A DNA stretch of 22,919 nt, taken from the NCBI RefSeq assembly GCF_900541605.1, contig NZ_UQKJ01000021.1:1-22919 (forward strand). The letters run 5' to 3'. Below the pieces are notes generated by a model. It was given only the letters and a program-made list of their open reading frames with translations. It did not search any database and was not told where the DNA came from. Origin of the DNA: an uncultured Dialister sp. Its GTDB lineage: Bacteria > Bacillota > Negativicutes > Veillonellales > Dialisteraceae. The position numbers were made by a program, and so were the translations under genes. Of the stretch, positions 7,589 through 16,900 are shown in pieces. Positions within the stretch are counted from its first letter, which is position 1; every line of letters starts with the position of its first letter.

Positions 7589-8626
7589 ATGATTCACACT
7601 GAACGAGGGCAATGGCTGTTTGCCCTTTCCACCTGTATTCTCCTGGTACTGACTGCCCTTTTTTCTCTCCATGCAGGACAGATTCCGGTACCTGCTGCCG
7701 GGGCGATTCATGATTTCGCATCATTTCTTGGCATTTCTCTTCCTGGAAATGCTCTCACCCCTGAGCAGTCCGCTGTTTTCTGGTACATCCGCATGCCTCG
7801 TATTCTTGTCGCCCTTCTTTCCGGCGCCGCCCTGGCCGCCGCAGGGGCCGTTATGCAGGGTGTCTTTTCCAATCCTTTGGCAGATCCCGGAATCATCGGT
7901 GTATCATCGGGTTCTTCCTTCGGCGCGGTAATCTGCATTTTCTTTGGGCTCACGTCCATTTCCATGTACTACATGCCTGCCTTTGCCCTGGGCGGTGCCG
8001 TCTTTGCCATGGGCTGTGCCGTATATCTCACTCTACATGATGGGAAAATCCCACCTATGAGTCTCCTGTTGGCGGGCGTGGCAGTCAGTATCCTTCTGGG
8101 TGCTATGACCAATGGTCTTCTTACCTTTATGAATGAATACCGGCTGAAGGAATTCCTTTTCTGGATGGTAGGGGGACTGGACTACCGGCGCTGGGAGCAT
8201 GTAGAGCTGGCCGCAGGCCCTATCCTCACCGGTATCATTGTCCTTTCCCTGCTGGGACGGCACCTGAATGTACTCTCCCTGGGAGAAGATGAAGCTCGCT
8301 CTATGGGAATGAATATCCTTCTTTACCGTCTCATTTTTCTTCTGGGTGCTTCCCTCATCATCGCCTCTGCAGTCTGCGTTTCCGGCATGATTGGTTTCGT
8401 AGGCCTCGTAGTCCCCCACATCACCCGCCTCACCATTGGGCCGGACCATCGTATCCTGATCCCTCTGTCAGCACTGGTGGGAGCATTCTTCCTCCTTTTC
8501 TGCGATACCCTGGGACGCCTGATTGCACCGCCCCTGGAAATCCGGGTAGGCATTATGACTGCTGTCATCGGCGCCCCTTATTTCCTGTATCTGATTCGGA
8601 GAATGAGAAAAGGAGGCGGTGTCTGA
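7589..8626 (+). CDS. FecCD/BtuC-family ABC transporter permease
   Basis: 345 residues with about ten hydrophobic segments. Family signatures are RMPRILVALLSGAALAAAGAVMQGVFSNPLADPGIIGVSSG (roughly residues 69-110; RMPR and NPLADP are the recognisable cores) and the C-terminal SGMIGFVGLVVPHITR region that contacts the ATPase. A strong GGGGAGG sits 8 nt before the ATG. The stop overlaps the start of the ATPase gene (TGATG), giving translational coupling. It forms the inner-membrane channel of an importer for cobalamin, haem or ferric siderophore. The cognate binding proteins are probably the two convergent lipoprotein genes at 9934-11888. Substrate cannot be read from the permease itself. Confidence 0.93.
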   Translation: MIHTERGQWLFALSTCILLVLTALFSLHAGQIPVPAAGAIHDFASFLGISLPGNALTPEQSAVFWYIRMPRILVALLSGAALAAAGAVMQGVFSNPLADPGIIGVSSGSSFGAVICIFFGLTSISMYYMPAFALGGAVFAMGCAVYLTLHDGKIPPMSLLLAGVAVSILLGAMTNGLLTFMNEYRLKEFLFWMVGGLDYRRWEHVELAAGPILTGIIVLSLLGRHLNVLSLGEDEARSMGMNILLYRLIFLLGASLIIASAVCVSGMIGFVGLVVPHITRLTIGPDHRILIPLSALVGAFFLLFCDTLGRLIAPPLEIRVGIMTAVIGAPYFLYLIRRMRKGGGV

Positions 8627-9723
8627 TGGAACCATATATTCTGGATGCTGAGGATATTTCCGTATCCATAGGCAGTAAAACCATTCTGGACCATTGTTCC
8701 CTCCGGGCAAAGAAGGAAGAATTCATCGGAATCATCGGTCCCAATGGCGCAGGGAAAAGTACTTTTCTAAAAGCGGTGCGGGGGCTTATTCCCCGCACTG
8801 GCGGTACAGTTTTCTTCGGTGGGAAACGGGAATCCGATTTATCAGAGAAAGATATTGCCCGTACCATTGCCTTCATGCAGCAGGATTTCCGCATCAGTTT
8901 CGGGTATACCTGCCAGGAAATCGTCCTTTCTGCCCGGTATCCCTACCTCAAATGGTGGCAGAAGGAAAGCACCCATGACCGTGAAATCGCCCGAAAATGG
9001 ATGGACTACACCGGTGTCTCCCATTTGGCAGATAAGCCGATCCAATCCATATCAGGCGGTGAAAAGCAACGGGTTATTCTGGCCAAGGTGCTAGCCCAGG
9101 AAACACCCCTTCTTTTCCTGGATGAACCTACGGCGGCCCTGGATCTTCTCTACCAAGAGCAGATTTTCCGGCTCTGCCGTCACCTGTCAGACCATGGAAA
9201 AACCATTGTCATGATCTGCCATGATCTCATGATGGCCGCCCAGTGGTGCAACCGGCTTCTCCTCCTGTCAAATTCCCATTTCCTTACCGATGGAACGCCG
9301 GAAAAAGTACTGACGGAAGACCATATCCAGGAGGTTTTCCACCTGGATGCCCTGGTCTATCGGGATACCATTACCGACCGGCTTTCCCTGTATACATACC
9401 AGCGAAAGCCAGACCGAAAGAGAACCGTCCTGCTCCTGGGATCCTCTATTTTCTCTATTACCCTTATGCGGCATCTCTTCCTTTCCGGATATACCCTCGA
9501 ATGGGGACCTCTCCCGGAAGAAAGTCTGGCTGCCGAAGCAGCCCGGGATTTCCATATTTCACACTTTTCCTCTCTAAAAGAAACGGAAACAGGTCCCTGG
9601 GATGCAGTTATCACCTGCGGAATGGACATTTTTCCTCCACCTGAAAGCCATGTACCGGTTTACCGGGCCGAGGAGCAGGCCAGAGAAAGTCTTCTGGAAA
9701 AGATTGATGAAGGAAAGTTGTAG
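8626..9723 (+). CDS. FecE/BtuD-family ABC transporter ATPase with a C-terminal extra domain
   Basis: 365 residues; the usual length is about 255. The ATPase core has Walker A GPNGAGKST, signature SISGGEKQRV, Walker B LLFLDEPTAALD and the H-loop CHD. From about residue 262 a further 100 residues begin RKRTVLLLGSSIFSITLMRH and continue to LSGYTLEWGPLPEES, a Rossmann-like beginning reminiscent of the C-terminal domain seen on some cobalamin/haem importer ATPases (motif VxxxGGG.., L...GY.V..G.L). The glycine-rich stretch is poorly kept here. It energises the permease encoded immediately upstream, with which it overlaps by one base. AGGAGG lies upstream of the start. Confidence 0.93.
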   Translation: MEPYILDAEDISVSIGSKTILDHCSLRAKKEEFIGIIGPNGAGKSTFLKAVRGLIPRTGGTVFFGGKRESDLSEKDIARTIAFMQQDFRISFGYTCQEIVLSARYPYLKWWQKESTHDREIARKWMDYTGVSHLADKPIQSISGGEKQRVILAKVLAQETPLLFLDEPTAALDLLYQEQIFRLCRHLSDHGKTIVMICHDLMMAAQWCNRLLLLSNSHFLTDGTPEKVLTEDHIQEVFHLDALVYRDTITDRLSLYTYQRKPDRKRTVLLLGSSIFSITLMRHLFLSGYTLEWGPLPEESLAAEAARDFHISHFSSLKETETGPWDAVITCGMDIFPPPESHVPVYRAEEQARESLLEKIDEGKL

Positions 9724-9883
9724 TCGAAAAATAACAGTAATCCTCCGAACAGTTGGATATATTTTACGAGCATTGCAGTAATGAGATGTAAGGAAGCGGA
9801 TATTTATCGTGATGCTTCCGATTATTCCGCCGGGTGGCTCCATCCATCCTCCCATCAAATCCTGCGGATAACTTAAGGAATTG

Positions 9884-9930
9884 CAAAACGCCGTGATTTC
9901 CTTTTATGGAATCCATGGCGTTTTGTCTTT
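9884..9930. terminator. Terminator hairpin between convergent operons
   Basis: CAAAACGCC (9884-9892) pairs with GGCGTTTTG (9917-9925), with a further GATTTCC/GGAATC stem inside. On the plus strand the T-rich TTTTGTCTTT follows, ending the permease/ATPase operon. It can also act on the opposing lipoprotein operon. The rest of 9724-9933 shows nothing else. Confidence 0.75.
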
Positions 9931-9933
9931 CTG

Positions 9934-10923
9934 TCAGTATCCCCGGATTAATGCTTCCTGGGACATATCGAAGACAGGTCCGTAGGCCGCATTGGCAATG
10001 GCCTTTATGGCATTGGGGACATTCTGGGAAGCACAGTACAGGTAGCGGTTTGGGATTGCAATAATATGATGAATGCCTTTCATATGCTGCATGGATGGAT
10101 CATGGAACCACTCCTTCTGAAATTTGGATGGCTGCCCGTTCCTTGTGGCAGACACCAGGAAAAAGTCGGGGTCCGCTTTCAGCACGCCTTCTTTGGTTAG
10201 TTCCTGGCCATTTTTAAGTCCCGCCTCGGCAATACCATTCCTGACCCGGGCCCTCGTTGTCAGCTCGTCATAAATAGAGCCGGGCCCACCCCAAGAGGTC
10301 ATCTGGGACACCAGGAGACCCACTGGTTTCCGGTCTGTCCGTTTCGAAAGGATATTATCAATTTCATCGAGCTGCCGGTCCATTTCTACCACCACTTTCC
10401 GGGCCCTCTCTTTTTCTCCCATTACCTCCCCTATCTTTCCCAAATCATGGCGTATATCTGCTATGGAGGAAGGCCCCTTAAGGACTACTACAGGGTAGCC
10501 AAGGCTGCGGAACATATCGATATCATTTTTGCTGTTCCAGTCCAGCAGAATCAGGACATCAGGCTCTGCTTTCACCACGGTTTCCAGGGAAATTCCCGTA
10601 AGACTTTGGGAGGTAAGTTTCACAGATTTCACATCTTCTGAAATAAAGGAGGCCAAAGGATCCCTGTCCAGCACATTGGCCGCCACCAGATGATCCGGAG
10701 TGGTGATGCCCAGTATCATGGTATCGAAAGCCAGGTTCCCTGCAAGGATTCGTTTCGGCTTTTCCGGGATATGGACCTTCGTTCCCTGGTCATCCACTAC
10801 ATCATATCCACCGCCGGAATCTGCTTTACCGAGGTTGGCTTCCGGCAGGCTGCAGCCTGTGGAAAGTAAGAGCAGGGAAAGGCAGAAAATTTCCAAGAGC
10901 CAATGAAGAATCTTTTTCCCCAT
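9934..10923 (-). CDS. FecB/BtuF-family periplasmic substrate-binding lipoprotein (second of tandem pair)
   Basis: About 329 residues from the ATG at 10923, chosen because GGGAGA is about 8 nt upstream and the lipoprotein signal (LLLLSTGC, lipidated C24) then starts correctly; the open frame extends to 10938. The two-lobed class III binding-protein pattern is clear: VDDQGTKVHIPEKPKRIL at the start of lobe 1, KAEPDVLILLDW, a long connecting helix, and GVLKADPDFFLVSA in lobe 2. It begins 2 nt after the stop of a paralogue, so both are co-transcribed and convergent with the permease/ATPase at 7589-9723. It should deliver a chelate such as corrinoid, haem or siderophore. Confidence 0.9.
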   Translation of the reverse strand: MGKKILHWLLEIFCLSLLLLSTGCSLPEANLGKADSGGGYDVVDDQGTKVHIPEKPKRILAGNLAFDTMILGITTPDHLVAANVLDRDPLASFISEDVKSVKLTSQSLTGISLETVVKAEPDVLILLDWNSKNDIDMFRSLGYPVVVLKGPSSIADIRHDLGKIGEVMGEKERARKVVVEMDRQLDEIDNILSKRTDRKPVGLLVSQMTSWGGPGSIYDELTTRARVRNGIAEAGLKNGQELTKEGVLKADPDFFLVSATRNGQPSKFQKEWFHDPSMQHMKGIHHIIAIPNRYLYCASQNVPNAIKAIANAAYGPVFDMSQEALIRGY

Positions 10924-10925
10924 GT

Positions 10926-11888
10926 TTACGTCTCCCATTCATCCCCATTTTCAGGAATTTCATACTCATAGGCATCTTTCGCCATTTCTTCCATGCCATT
11001 CACCATAAACTGGGAATAGCTCATAATCCATTTCGCATCCACTACATAAATCCGATGGTTCTTCACCGCCGGAATGGCAGAAAGCACCGGATCGTCCAAA
11101 AAATCAGTTTCTGAAGGTGACGAATGGCCGGTGGGCGTATAGGCATTAGAGGGGATAAAAATAATATCCGGATTGATACTGACCAGGGCTTCTCTATTTC
11201 CTCCGGCAGAAGCCACAATTCCCCAATCCGCTGCCCCGTCGATGAGACCCGCCCATCGGCACAGGGTCTCAAAGGTGCTTCCCTTTCCGCCGGAGAGGCC
11301 ATTAATGCTATAAAAAACGGCAGTATCCCTTCGGGGCAAGGCAGCAGTGAAGGACGTCAAGGCATCCAGCCTCTTTTTTGTATCCGCCGCAAAGCAATCT
11401 GCCTTTTCATCTTCATTGACCACATTTCCCAGCGTATGGATGAGTGCTATCATTCCTTCCACATCCTTCTGCGTCCGGTACACGTAAACCGGGATCCCTA
11501 CAGCACGGATTTCTTCAATATAATCTTTATAATCTTTGGAATTCCAATCTGCCGCCACCACCAGGTCCGGATGGAAAGAAATCACCGATTCCGTGGTGCC
11601 GGAAATGCGTCCGGGAATCCGGGCCGCCTCCTTTTCCAGATTTGGCGGAAGATAAGAAATAGCAGCAATCCTGTCCGTCCCCACAAGGGGAATCAGGATA
11701 TCATCCGTACTGACTCCAATGGATACTATACGACAGGGATGGTCAGGAATGGTCACTTCCACGCCTTGGCTGTCCTTCATCTGCCGGCCTTCTTCCTGTA
11801 CAGACATAGACGCTGGAGGAGGCAGTCTGCAGCCTTCCATAGGTACCATAAAACACATCGCAACCAGTAAAAAGAGTATCCTCTTCAT
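10926..11888 (-). CDS. FecB/BtuF-family periplasmic substrate-binding lipoprotein (first of tandem pair)
   Basis: About 320 residues from the ATG at 11888, with GGAGG 7 nt upstream; an ATG at 11918 in the same frame has no such site. The lipobox is MVPMEGC (C20). Class III binding-protein features include DSQGVEVTIPDHPCRIVSIG, SFHPDLVVAADW and SINPDIIFIPS. The pair with the next gene suggests duplication and specialisation for two ligands, or a heterodimeric capture complex. Only about 40 nt separate the start from a MITE-like element at 11930, so the natural promoter may have been displaced or may be supplied by the element (TATAAA at about 11919-11924 on this strand is a possible -10). Confidence 0.9.
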   Translation of the reverse strand: MKRILFLLVAMCFMVPMEGCRLPPPASMSVQEEGRQMKDSQGVEVTIPDHPCRIVSIGVSTDDILIPLVGTDRIAAISYLPPNLEKEAARIPGRISGTTESVISFHPDLVVAADWNSKDYKDYIEEIRAVGIPVYVYRTQKDVEGMIALIHTLGNVVNEDEKADCFAADTKKRLDALTSFTAALPRRDTAVFYSINGLSGGKGSTFETLCRWAGLIDGAADWGIVASAGGNREALVSINPDIIFIPSNAYTPTGHSSPSETDFLDDPVLSAIPAVKNHRIYVVDAKWIMSYSQFMVNGMEEMAKDAYEYEIPENGDEWET

Positions 11889-11929
11889 CTTTTGTCCTCC
11901 ATGCCCCGTAATCTGCATTTATACGATTC

Positions 11930-12259
11930 AGGGAAGCACTGATTAATTCGCAGAGTCAGATTTTATAAGGATTTTTATGCATTGCTTCGTCATAAATCGG
12001 CCAAGAATAAAAGGAATGCGCTTTAATGTGCAGAGAAAGTGTGCAGGTCCTGCATAGGACCTGCAAGCCAGCCGCACTTTGGCGCTTTGCCTGCCCATTA
12101 AAGCGCTTTCCTTTCAGCGGCTGGCCGATCAACTTATCTTGGCTCAGCAGTCCTATGCAGGACTGCTGCCTTAAATAGCTCGCTATTCACATCGAGTTAT
12201 TCCTCGCATTGCATAAAAACCCAAGAATGAAATCTAACAACGATTTAGTCAGCGCCCCT
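11930..12259. mobile_element. MITE-like non-coding element with imperfect terminal inverted repeats
   Basis: The left end AGGGAAGCACTGATTAATTC and the reverse complement of the right end (AGGGGCGCTGACTAAATCG) match over about 50 bp with small gaps, through to a shared TTTTTATGCA. The interior is highly palindromic: GCAGGTCCT/AGGACCTGC, CAGCAGTCCT/AGGACTGCTG and GCGCTTTAATG/CATTAAAGCGC. No coding frame fits. A second copy of the left end begins at 22876 with one difference in 44 bases. No clear target duplication was found. Confidence 0.75.
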
Positions 12260-12328
12260 TTAGTAATAAGATTATTTTAATTATATATTCATTTGATTTC
12301 AAGTTTTCTGAAATTTTCCGTTTTTTTC

Positions 12329-12369
12329 TTGACCCTACAGCGGATATATGGTCTATAGTAAATTATAGA
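12329..12369 (+). promoter_or_regulatory. Promoter of the small repeat protein, with a downstream dyad
   Basis: TTGACC (12329-12334) and TATAGT (12354-12359) are 19 bp apart, the same spacing as the two MerR-type promoters, though the spacer lacks a clear GTATA-N5-TATAC dyad. TCTATA-N6-TATAGA (12352-12369) overlaps the -10 and start region and could be an operator. A hairpin AAATGC/GCATTT follows in the leader. Confidence 0.45.
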
Positions 12370-12443
12370 TGAATCCAAGGAAATGCTGAAATTCGATGAT
12401 CTCGGCATTTCTGTACCGGTTACTATAGAGAGGAGCAATAAAA

Positions 12444-12770
12444 ATGTGTAAAAACCATCCGGAATTTAAAATTCCTACAGACCCTCACGGAAAAGCACGG
12501 TATGAAAGTGCCATGAAACATGTGGAGGCTGCAAAAAAAGCAGGAAAATCAACGGAAGAAATTCATGAAATTTTTAAAAAGATCATGAATTTCGACCCTA
12601 AAGATATCGACTCCATTCCCAACGATGCGGCCCATGCGAAATACAAAAGTGCCCTCATCCATGCCAATAAGGCCATGGAAGAAGGAAAATCTTCGGAAGA
12701 GGTTCACTCCATTTTCGAACGGGTGCTTCACGGCACGGGCGAGGGAAAATGCGGCCATAAAAAAGACTGA
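12444..12770 (+). CDS. Small cytoplasmic protein with an internal 47-residue duplication and conserved His pairs; unknown function
   Basis: 108 residues, no signal peptide or membrane segment. Residues 13-48 and 61-95 are a tandem duplication offset by 47: the pattern [KR]Y.SA...H..A...GKS.EE.H.IF is kept in both. Histidines 26/73 and 41/88 are at equivalent positions. The ends carry MCKNHP and GKCGH, each with Cys and His. This suggests a small all-helical protein able to bind a metal or metal chelate, but no known family is recognised. AGAGGAG lies 8-9 nt before the ATG at 12444. It has its own promoter and terminator, between the lipoprotein genes and merR, and may be part of the same regulon. 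Confidence 0.75.
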   Translation: MCKNHPEFKIPTDPHGKARYESAMKHVEAAKKAGKSTEEIHEIFKKIMNFDPKDIDSIPNDAAHAKYKSALIHANKAMEEGKSSEEVHSIFERVLHGTGEGKCGHKKD

Positions 12771-12773
12771 TTC

Positions 12774-12825
12774 ATGAAAAAGGAGCTGTGAAAAAGATGA
12801 TTCTTTTCCACAGCTCCTTTTTCAT
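12774..12825. terminator. Bidirectional intrinsic terminator
   Basis: ATGAAAAAGGAGCTGTG (12774-12790) is perfectly complementary to 12809-12825, a 17-bp stem with A- and T-rich flanks. It serves the small repeat-protein gene and the convergent merR gene. Confidence 0.9.
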
Positions 12826-12887
12826 GGCATAAACAGATTCAGTGAAAACCATATACCTGCTATATAGTTTCGAATGTTTGTCCCCTC

Positions 12888-13757
12888 TCAATCAGGAATG
12901 ATTTCCCGGTTTTCTTTTTCTCCTTCATCCGTAACTACAGGGAAGAAGATTTCCGTCACATATTGGGTCCAATCGGTGGTGTACCAGTGATTTTTTACAG
13001 GCAGCACATAGATGTCTTCCCTGGGTTTCATGCGGCACTGCTGGAGGAAGGTAAGAATGGAGTCCTTTATTTCCGTCCCCCGGCTGTAGAAGGTCCCCTC
13101 AAAAATGACGTGGCAGCAGAGGCCTGCCGGTATCTTATGGTTCACAATATTCTCATACTTTTCTTCCTTTGGGTAAATAACGAAGAAAGCTTTTGACTCT
13201 ACTACATTCCCCTGGTGAAGATAGGAGTCAGCATCCATGACCCATCCCAGCTGCCTTTCCAGCGCCATCTGTCGATCGTCATCCCCTTGGGAAGCCCTGG
13301 CGTAGCGGATAATCCGCTCCTTCCCTCCCATTCCTTCCGCCAGCATGTCCAGGTAGAGATACATCTCCGGCTGCCAGCTGATCATGACATTTCCTGGAAT
13401 CTGCTGCTCTTTTTTATCCATAGCCCGTTTCACCCGTCCGATGGCGTACTCTAGATTTTTACACTGACGGATCAGGTCTTCGCAGCCCCTGTATTTCTTA
13501 TCCAGCATTTTCTCCATGGAATCCCGGCCCCTGTGATCCATATAACGGCGAATATCGGGTATCGCCATATCCAGTTGCCGCAGAGTGACGATAATCTCCA
13601 GGTCTAGGTACTGGCGGATAGAATAATACCGATATCCATTATCCGCTACGAAATCCGGTTTCAGCAAATTGATATGGTCATAGTACAGGAGCGTCTGCTT
13701 CGATATGCCGAATATAGCTGCCATTTCGCCGGCAGTAAAATAATCATCATGGGTCAT
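12888..13757 (-). CDS. MerR-family transcriptional regulator with a GyrI-like effector-binding domain
   Basis: 289 residues. The N-terminal winged helix (YFTAGEMAAIFGISKQTLLY, then LLKPDFVADNGYRYYS) covers about residues 1-70, followed by a dimerisation helix of about 80-120 and a C-terminal domain (WQPEMYLYLDM onward) like the BmrR/GyrI effector-binding module that senses bulky organic ligands. No metal-site Cys cluster typical of MerR or CueR is seen, so an organic or tetrapyrrole ligand is more likely than a free metal. It is divergent from the cobN-like gene; the shared intergenic DNA carries a 19-bp-spacer promoter with a dyad that recurs before the TonB receptor operon. A regulon of at least four transcripts is inferred. 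Confidence 0.92.
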   Translation of the reverse strand: MTHDDYFTAGEMAAIFGISKQTLLYYDHINLLKPDFVADNGYRYYSIRQYLDLEIIVTLRQLDMAIPDIRRYMDHRGRDSMEKMLDKKYRGCEDLIRQCKNLEYAIGRVKRAMDKKEQQIPGNVMISWQPEMYLYLDMLAEGMGGKERIIRYARASQGDDDRQMALERQLGWVMDADSYLHQGNVVESKAFFVIYPKEEKYENIVNHKIPAGLCCHVIFEGTFYSRGTEIKDSILTFLQQCRMKPREDIYVLPVKNHWYTTDWTQYVTEIFFPVVTDEGEKENREIIPD

Positions 13758-13770
13758 GGGACATCCTCAT

Positions 13771-13801
13771 TTGACAATATAATCGCTATACAGTGTAAGT
13801 T
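13771..13801 (+). promoter_or_regulatory. MerR-type promoter/operator for cobN-cbiZ, divergent with merR
   Basis: TTGACA (13771-13776), 19-bp spacer, TAAGTT (13796-13801). The spacer holds ATATA-N5-TATAC, the same dyad geometry as at 7535-7565. On the other strand TATATT (about 13781-13776) is a likely merR -10 lying in the operator, allowing autoregulation. About 100 nt of AT-rich leader follow before the cobN start. Confidence 0.72.
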
Positions 13802-13903
13802 AGAATCAGCTGAAAAAAACTGTAAATTATTACAATATCAGAAGCGCAGATATTTATATCATTATAGCACGATGATTCAATTTTAATGAAAGAGGGATTT
13901 TTC

Positions 13904-16900
13904 ATGGGCCACATCCTATTCCTGTCCAATATTTCCGGCAAATTCCATATTATGAAAAATGAAATATCATCTCTCGCTGAGAAAGGAGCCCTGTCAACAG
14001 ATACCAGAGCCCTCTTTATCGACAGCAATACGTCCTGGGAGAAGAAGTGGGATATCCTCCTTCGGGATACGAACCTTCTGGTGGTGCGGTGGATGGGAAC
14101 CGGACTGGATACCACTTTCCTGAAGAGGCTGAAGGAGAAGGCAGACCTTCTGGAAATCCCCTATTTCTTTGATGCCGGAAGCCAGGATACCCTCTACATC
14201 CATCAGTTGGACTCATCCACCTCCGCGTCTATCATGAAATATTCCCAGTACGGCGGGCGAAGAAATTACCAGAACCTTCTTCTCTATATGGACGGTCTTC
14301 TTTCAGGAAATACAGAAAAAGCGGAAAAACCAGAGCCTCTTCCCTGGTGTGGCATTTATTATCCCGATGACCATTCCCCCTACCTCACCCTGAAAGACTA
14401 CAAGAAGGGCCACATCCATCCGGGACGACCCACTATCGGCCTCCTCTTTTACCGGGATGAATGGCTGTGGCAGGACCTGGTATACCAGGATGCCTTGATA
14501 AGGGAAATCGAAAAGGAAGAAATGAATGTGATTCCCGTCTTCAGCAACAGCCTTCCCGTTACAGAAATGGGCATGCCACCTCTGACGGAAGTATATACCC
14601 GCTATTTCACGGACTGCGGAATTCCAGCAGTAGATGCCATCATTGACCTCATGAAGTTTTCCCTTTCCACCAGTGGGTCCCTGCCCATCTCTTTTCTGAA
14701 AAGCCAGGGCGTCCCGATACTGCTCGGATATTCCCTGATGACAGAATACAGGGACTGGGCCCAGTCCTTCGAAGGCATGACGCCGGTGGATATTTCCATT
14801 TCCATCTCCCTCCCCGAATTCGATGGCGCCATCCATGGCGTGCCGGTGGCCTGCAAGAAAGTACTCCCCAATGGGGAAATCCGGTATACTCCCATCATGG
14901 AGCGTCTGGTCCACATGGTCCATAAGGCCGGAAAATGGGCCCGACTCCGGAGAAAAGAAAACCGAGATAAAAAGGTGGCTATTATTTTTCACAACTACCC
15001 TCCCAAGAACTCCAATATAGGAAATGCTCTGGGCCTGGATTCCATCGAGAGCGTGCGAATTCTTCTCCGGGAAATGAAAAATCGGGGCTACCGGATCGAT
15101 TTCATTCCGGAAGATTCGGAATCCTTCATTCGAATTCTCACAACCCACGCCACCAATGACAAGGAACTTCTTACAGAAAAACAACTGACCCAGGCGCACA
15201 AGATTTCCGCTGCCTCCTACCAGGCCTATTTCGATACCATGCCGGAACATACCCGGCAGGATCTCATAAAGAGCTGGGGAGACCCGCCGGGATCCGTCAT
15301 GAATTACGAAGGCCGCCTTCTAGTCCCCGGTACCATGGACGGCCATATCTTTATCACCGTCCAGCCGCCCCGGGGATTTGGGGAAGATCCGGATAAGGTC
15401 TACCACTCTCCAACTGCCTCTCCCACCCACCACTATCTGGCCTTTTACCAATGGCTTCGAGAGAAATGGCAGGCGGACGCCCTGGTCCACGTAGGAACCC
15501 ATGGGAGCCTGGAATGGCTGCCGGGAAAGAATGCCGGCCTCTCCCAGGGCTGCTATCCGGACCTGGCCCTTCGGGATCTGCCCAATGTGTACCCCTACAA
15601 CATCACCATCACCGGAGAAGGAATCCAGGCCAAACGGAGAAGCAGCGCCGTTCTCATTTCCCACCTGCCGGCGCCCCAGACCCAGGCCGGCACTTACGAT
15701 GAGCTGGAAGAACTGGAAAAGGCCATGGATGAATACATCCACTTCCGCAGGCAGGGGGACACTGACCTCTCCCGTCCGGAGGAGCTGATTCTCCAGAAGG
15801 TGAAAGAAGCGAACCTGGAGGACGAAGTGGTCCGAAAAGAGAATGAACCTTTCCCTGACTACCTCGCCCGCCTCCACAACTATATTTCAGACCTGAAAAA
15901 CATGTCCGTCCATAATGGCCTCCATATTATGGGCCAGGCACCGGAGGGAGAAGGTCTGACGGAATATATCCGCATCCTTACCCAGCTGCCCAATGGGAAG
16001 ATTCCAAGCCTGAATGATACCATCGCCGCCTTCTACGGCGTCAGATACGGAGACCTCCTGCAGCACAGCGCCGATATCTATGAACCTTTGGCAATAACCA
16101 ATACCGCCCTTATGGACCGGATTATCGACAATGCACGGGAAGTCATCGGCACCCTGCAGAAATCGGAGTTTCGGGAAGAAGCCATCCCTTCCGTTCTCTC
16201 TCTCTCCTGGGCTGCTAAAGGAACACAGGAAATGAAAGAAGCTCTTTCTACTGTAAGCGCCTATATCTGCCACATTCTGGTTCCCAATCTGGCGGAAACG
16301 TGCCATGAAATCACCCATACGCTGGATGCCCTGGAAGGCCAATACATCGAGCCTTCCCCCTCCGGTGCCCCCAGCTCCGGTGGTGCCGACCTTCTTCCTA
16401 CAGGCCGCAATTTCTATGGCATCGATCCCCGGACCCTCCCCACAAAGGCAGCCTGGGCCATTGGGAAGGATCTGGCAAACCAGGTGATTGAGCGGTTTAT
16501 CTCAGAAGAAGGCCACTATCCGGAAAACATAGGTATCGTCCTCTGGGCCGGCGCCAATATGAGAAGCCACGGTCAGTGTATTGCAGAAGTCCTGTACCTT
16601 TTGGGTATCCGCCCCCTCTGGCAGTCCGGAAGCGGCCGGGTTCGGGGACTTTTCCCCATTTCCCTTTCCGAACTGCGCCGCCCCCGGATCGATGTGACCA
16701 GTCGCATCAGCGGACTCTTCCGGGATACCATGCCGGGGGCTGCGGAATTTCTGGATAAAGCGGTCCTCATGGCGGCATCCCTGAAAGAAGGACCGGAGGA
16801 TAATTACGTCCGCAAGCACGTGCTGGAAGACAGCGGCGAAATGGAAAAACAGGGCATGCCCAAAGAGGAGGCCTGGCGGCAGGCATCGTACCGTATTTTC

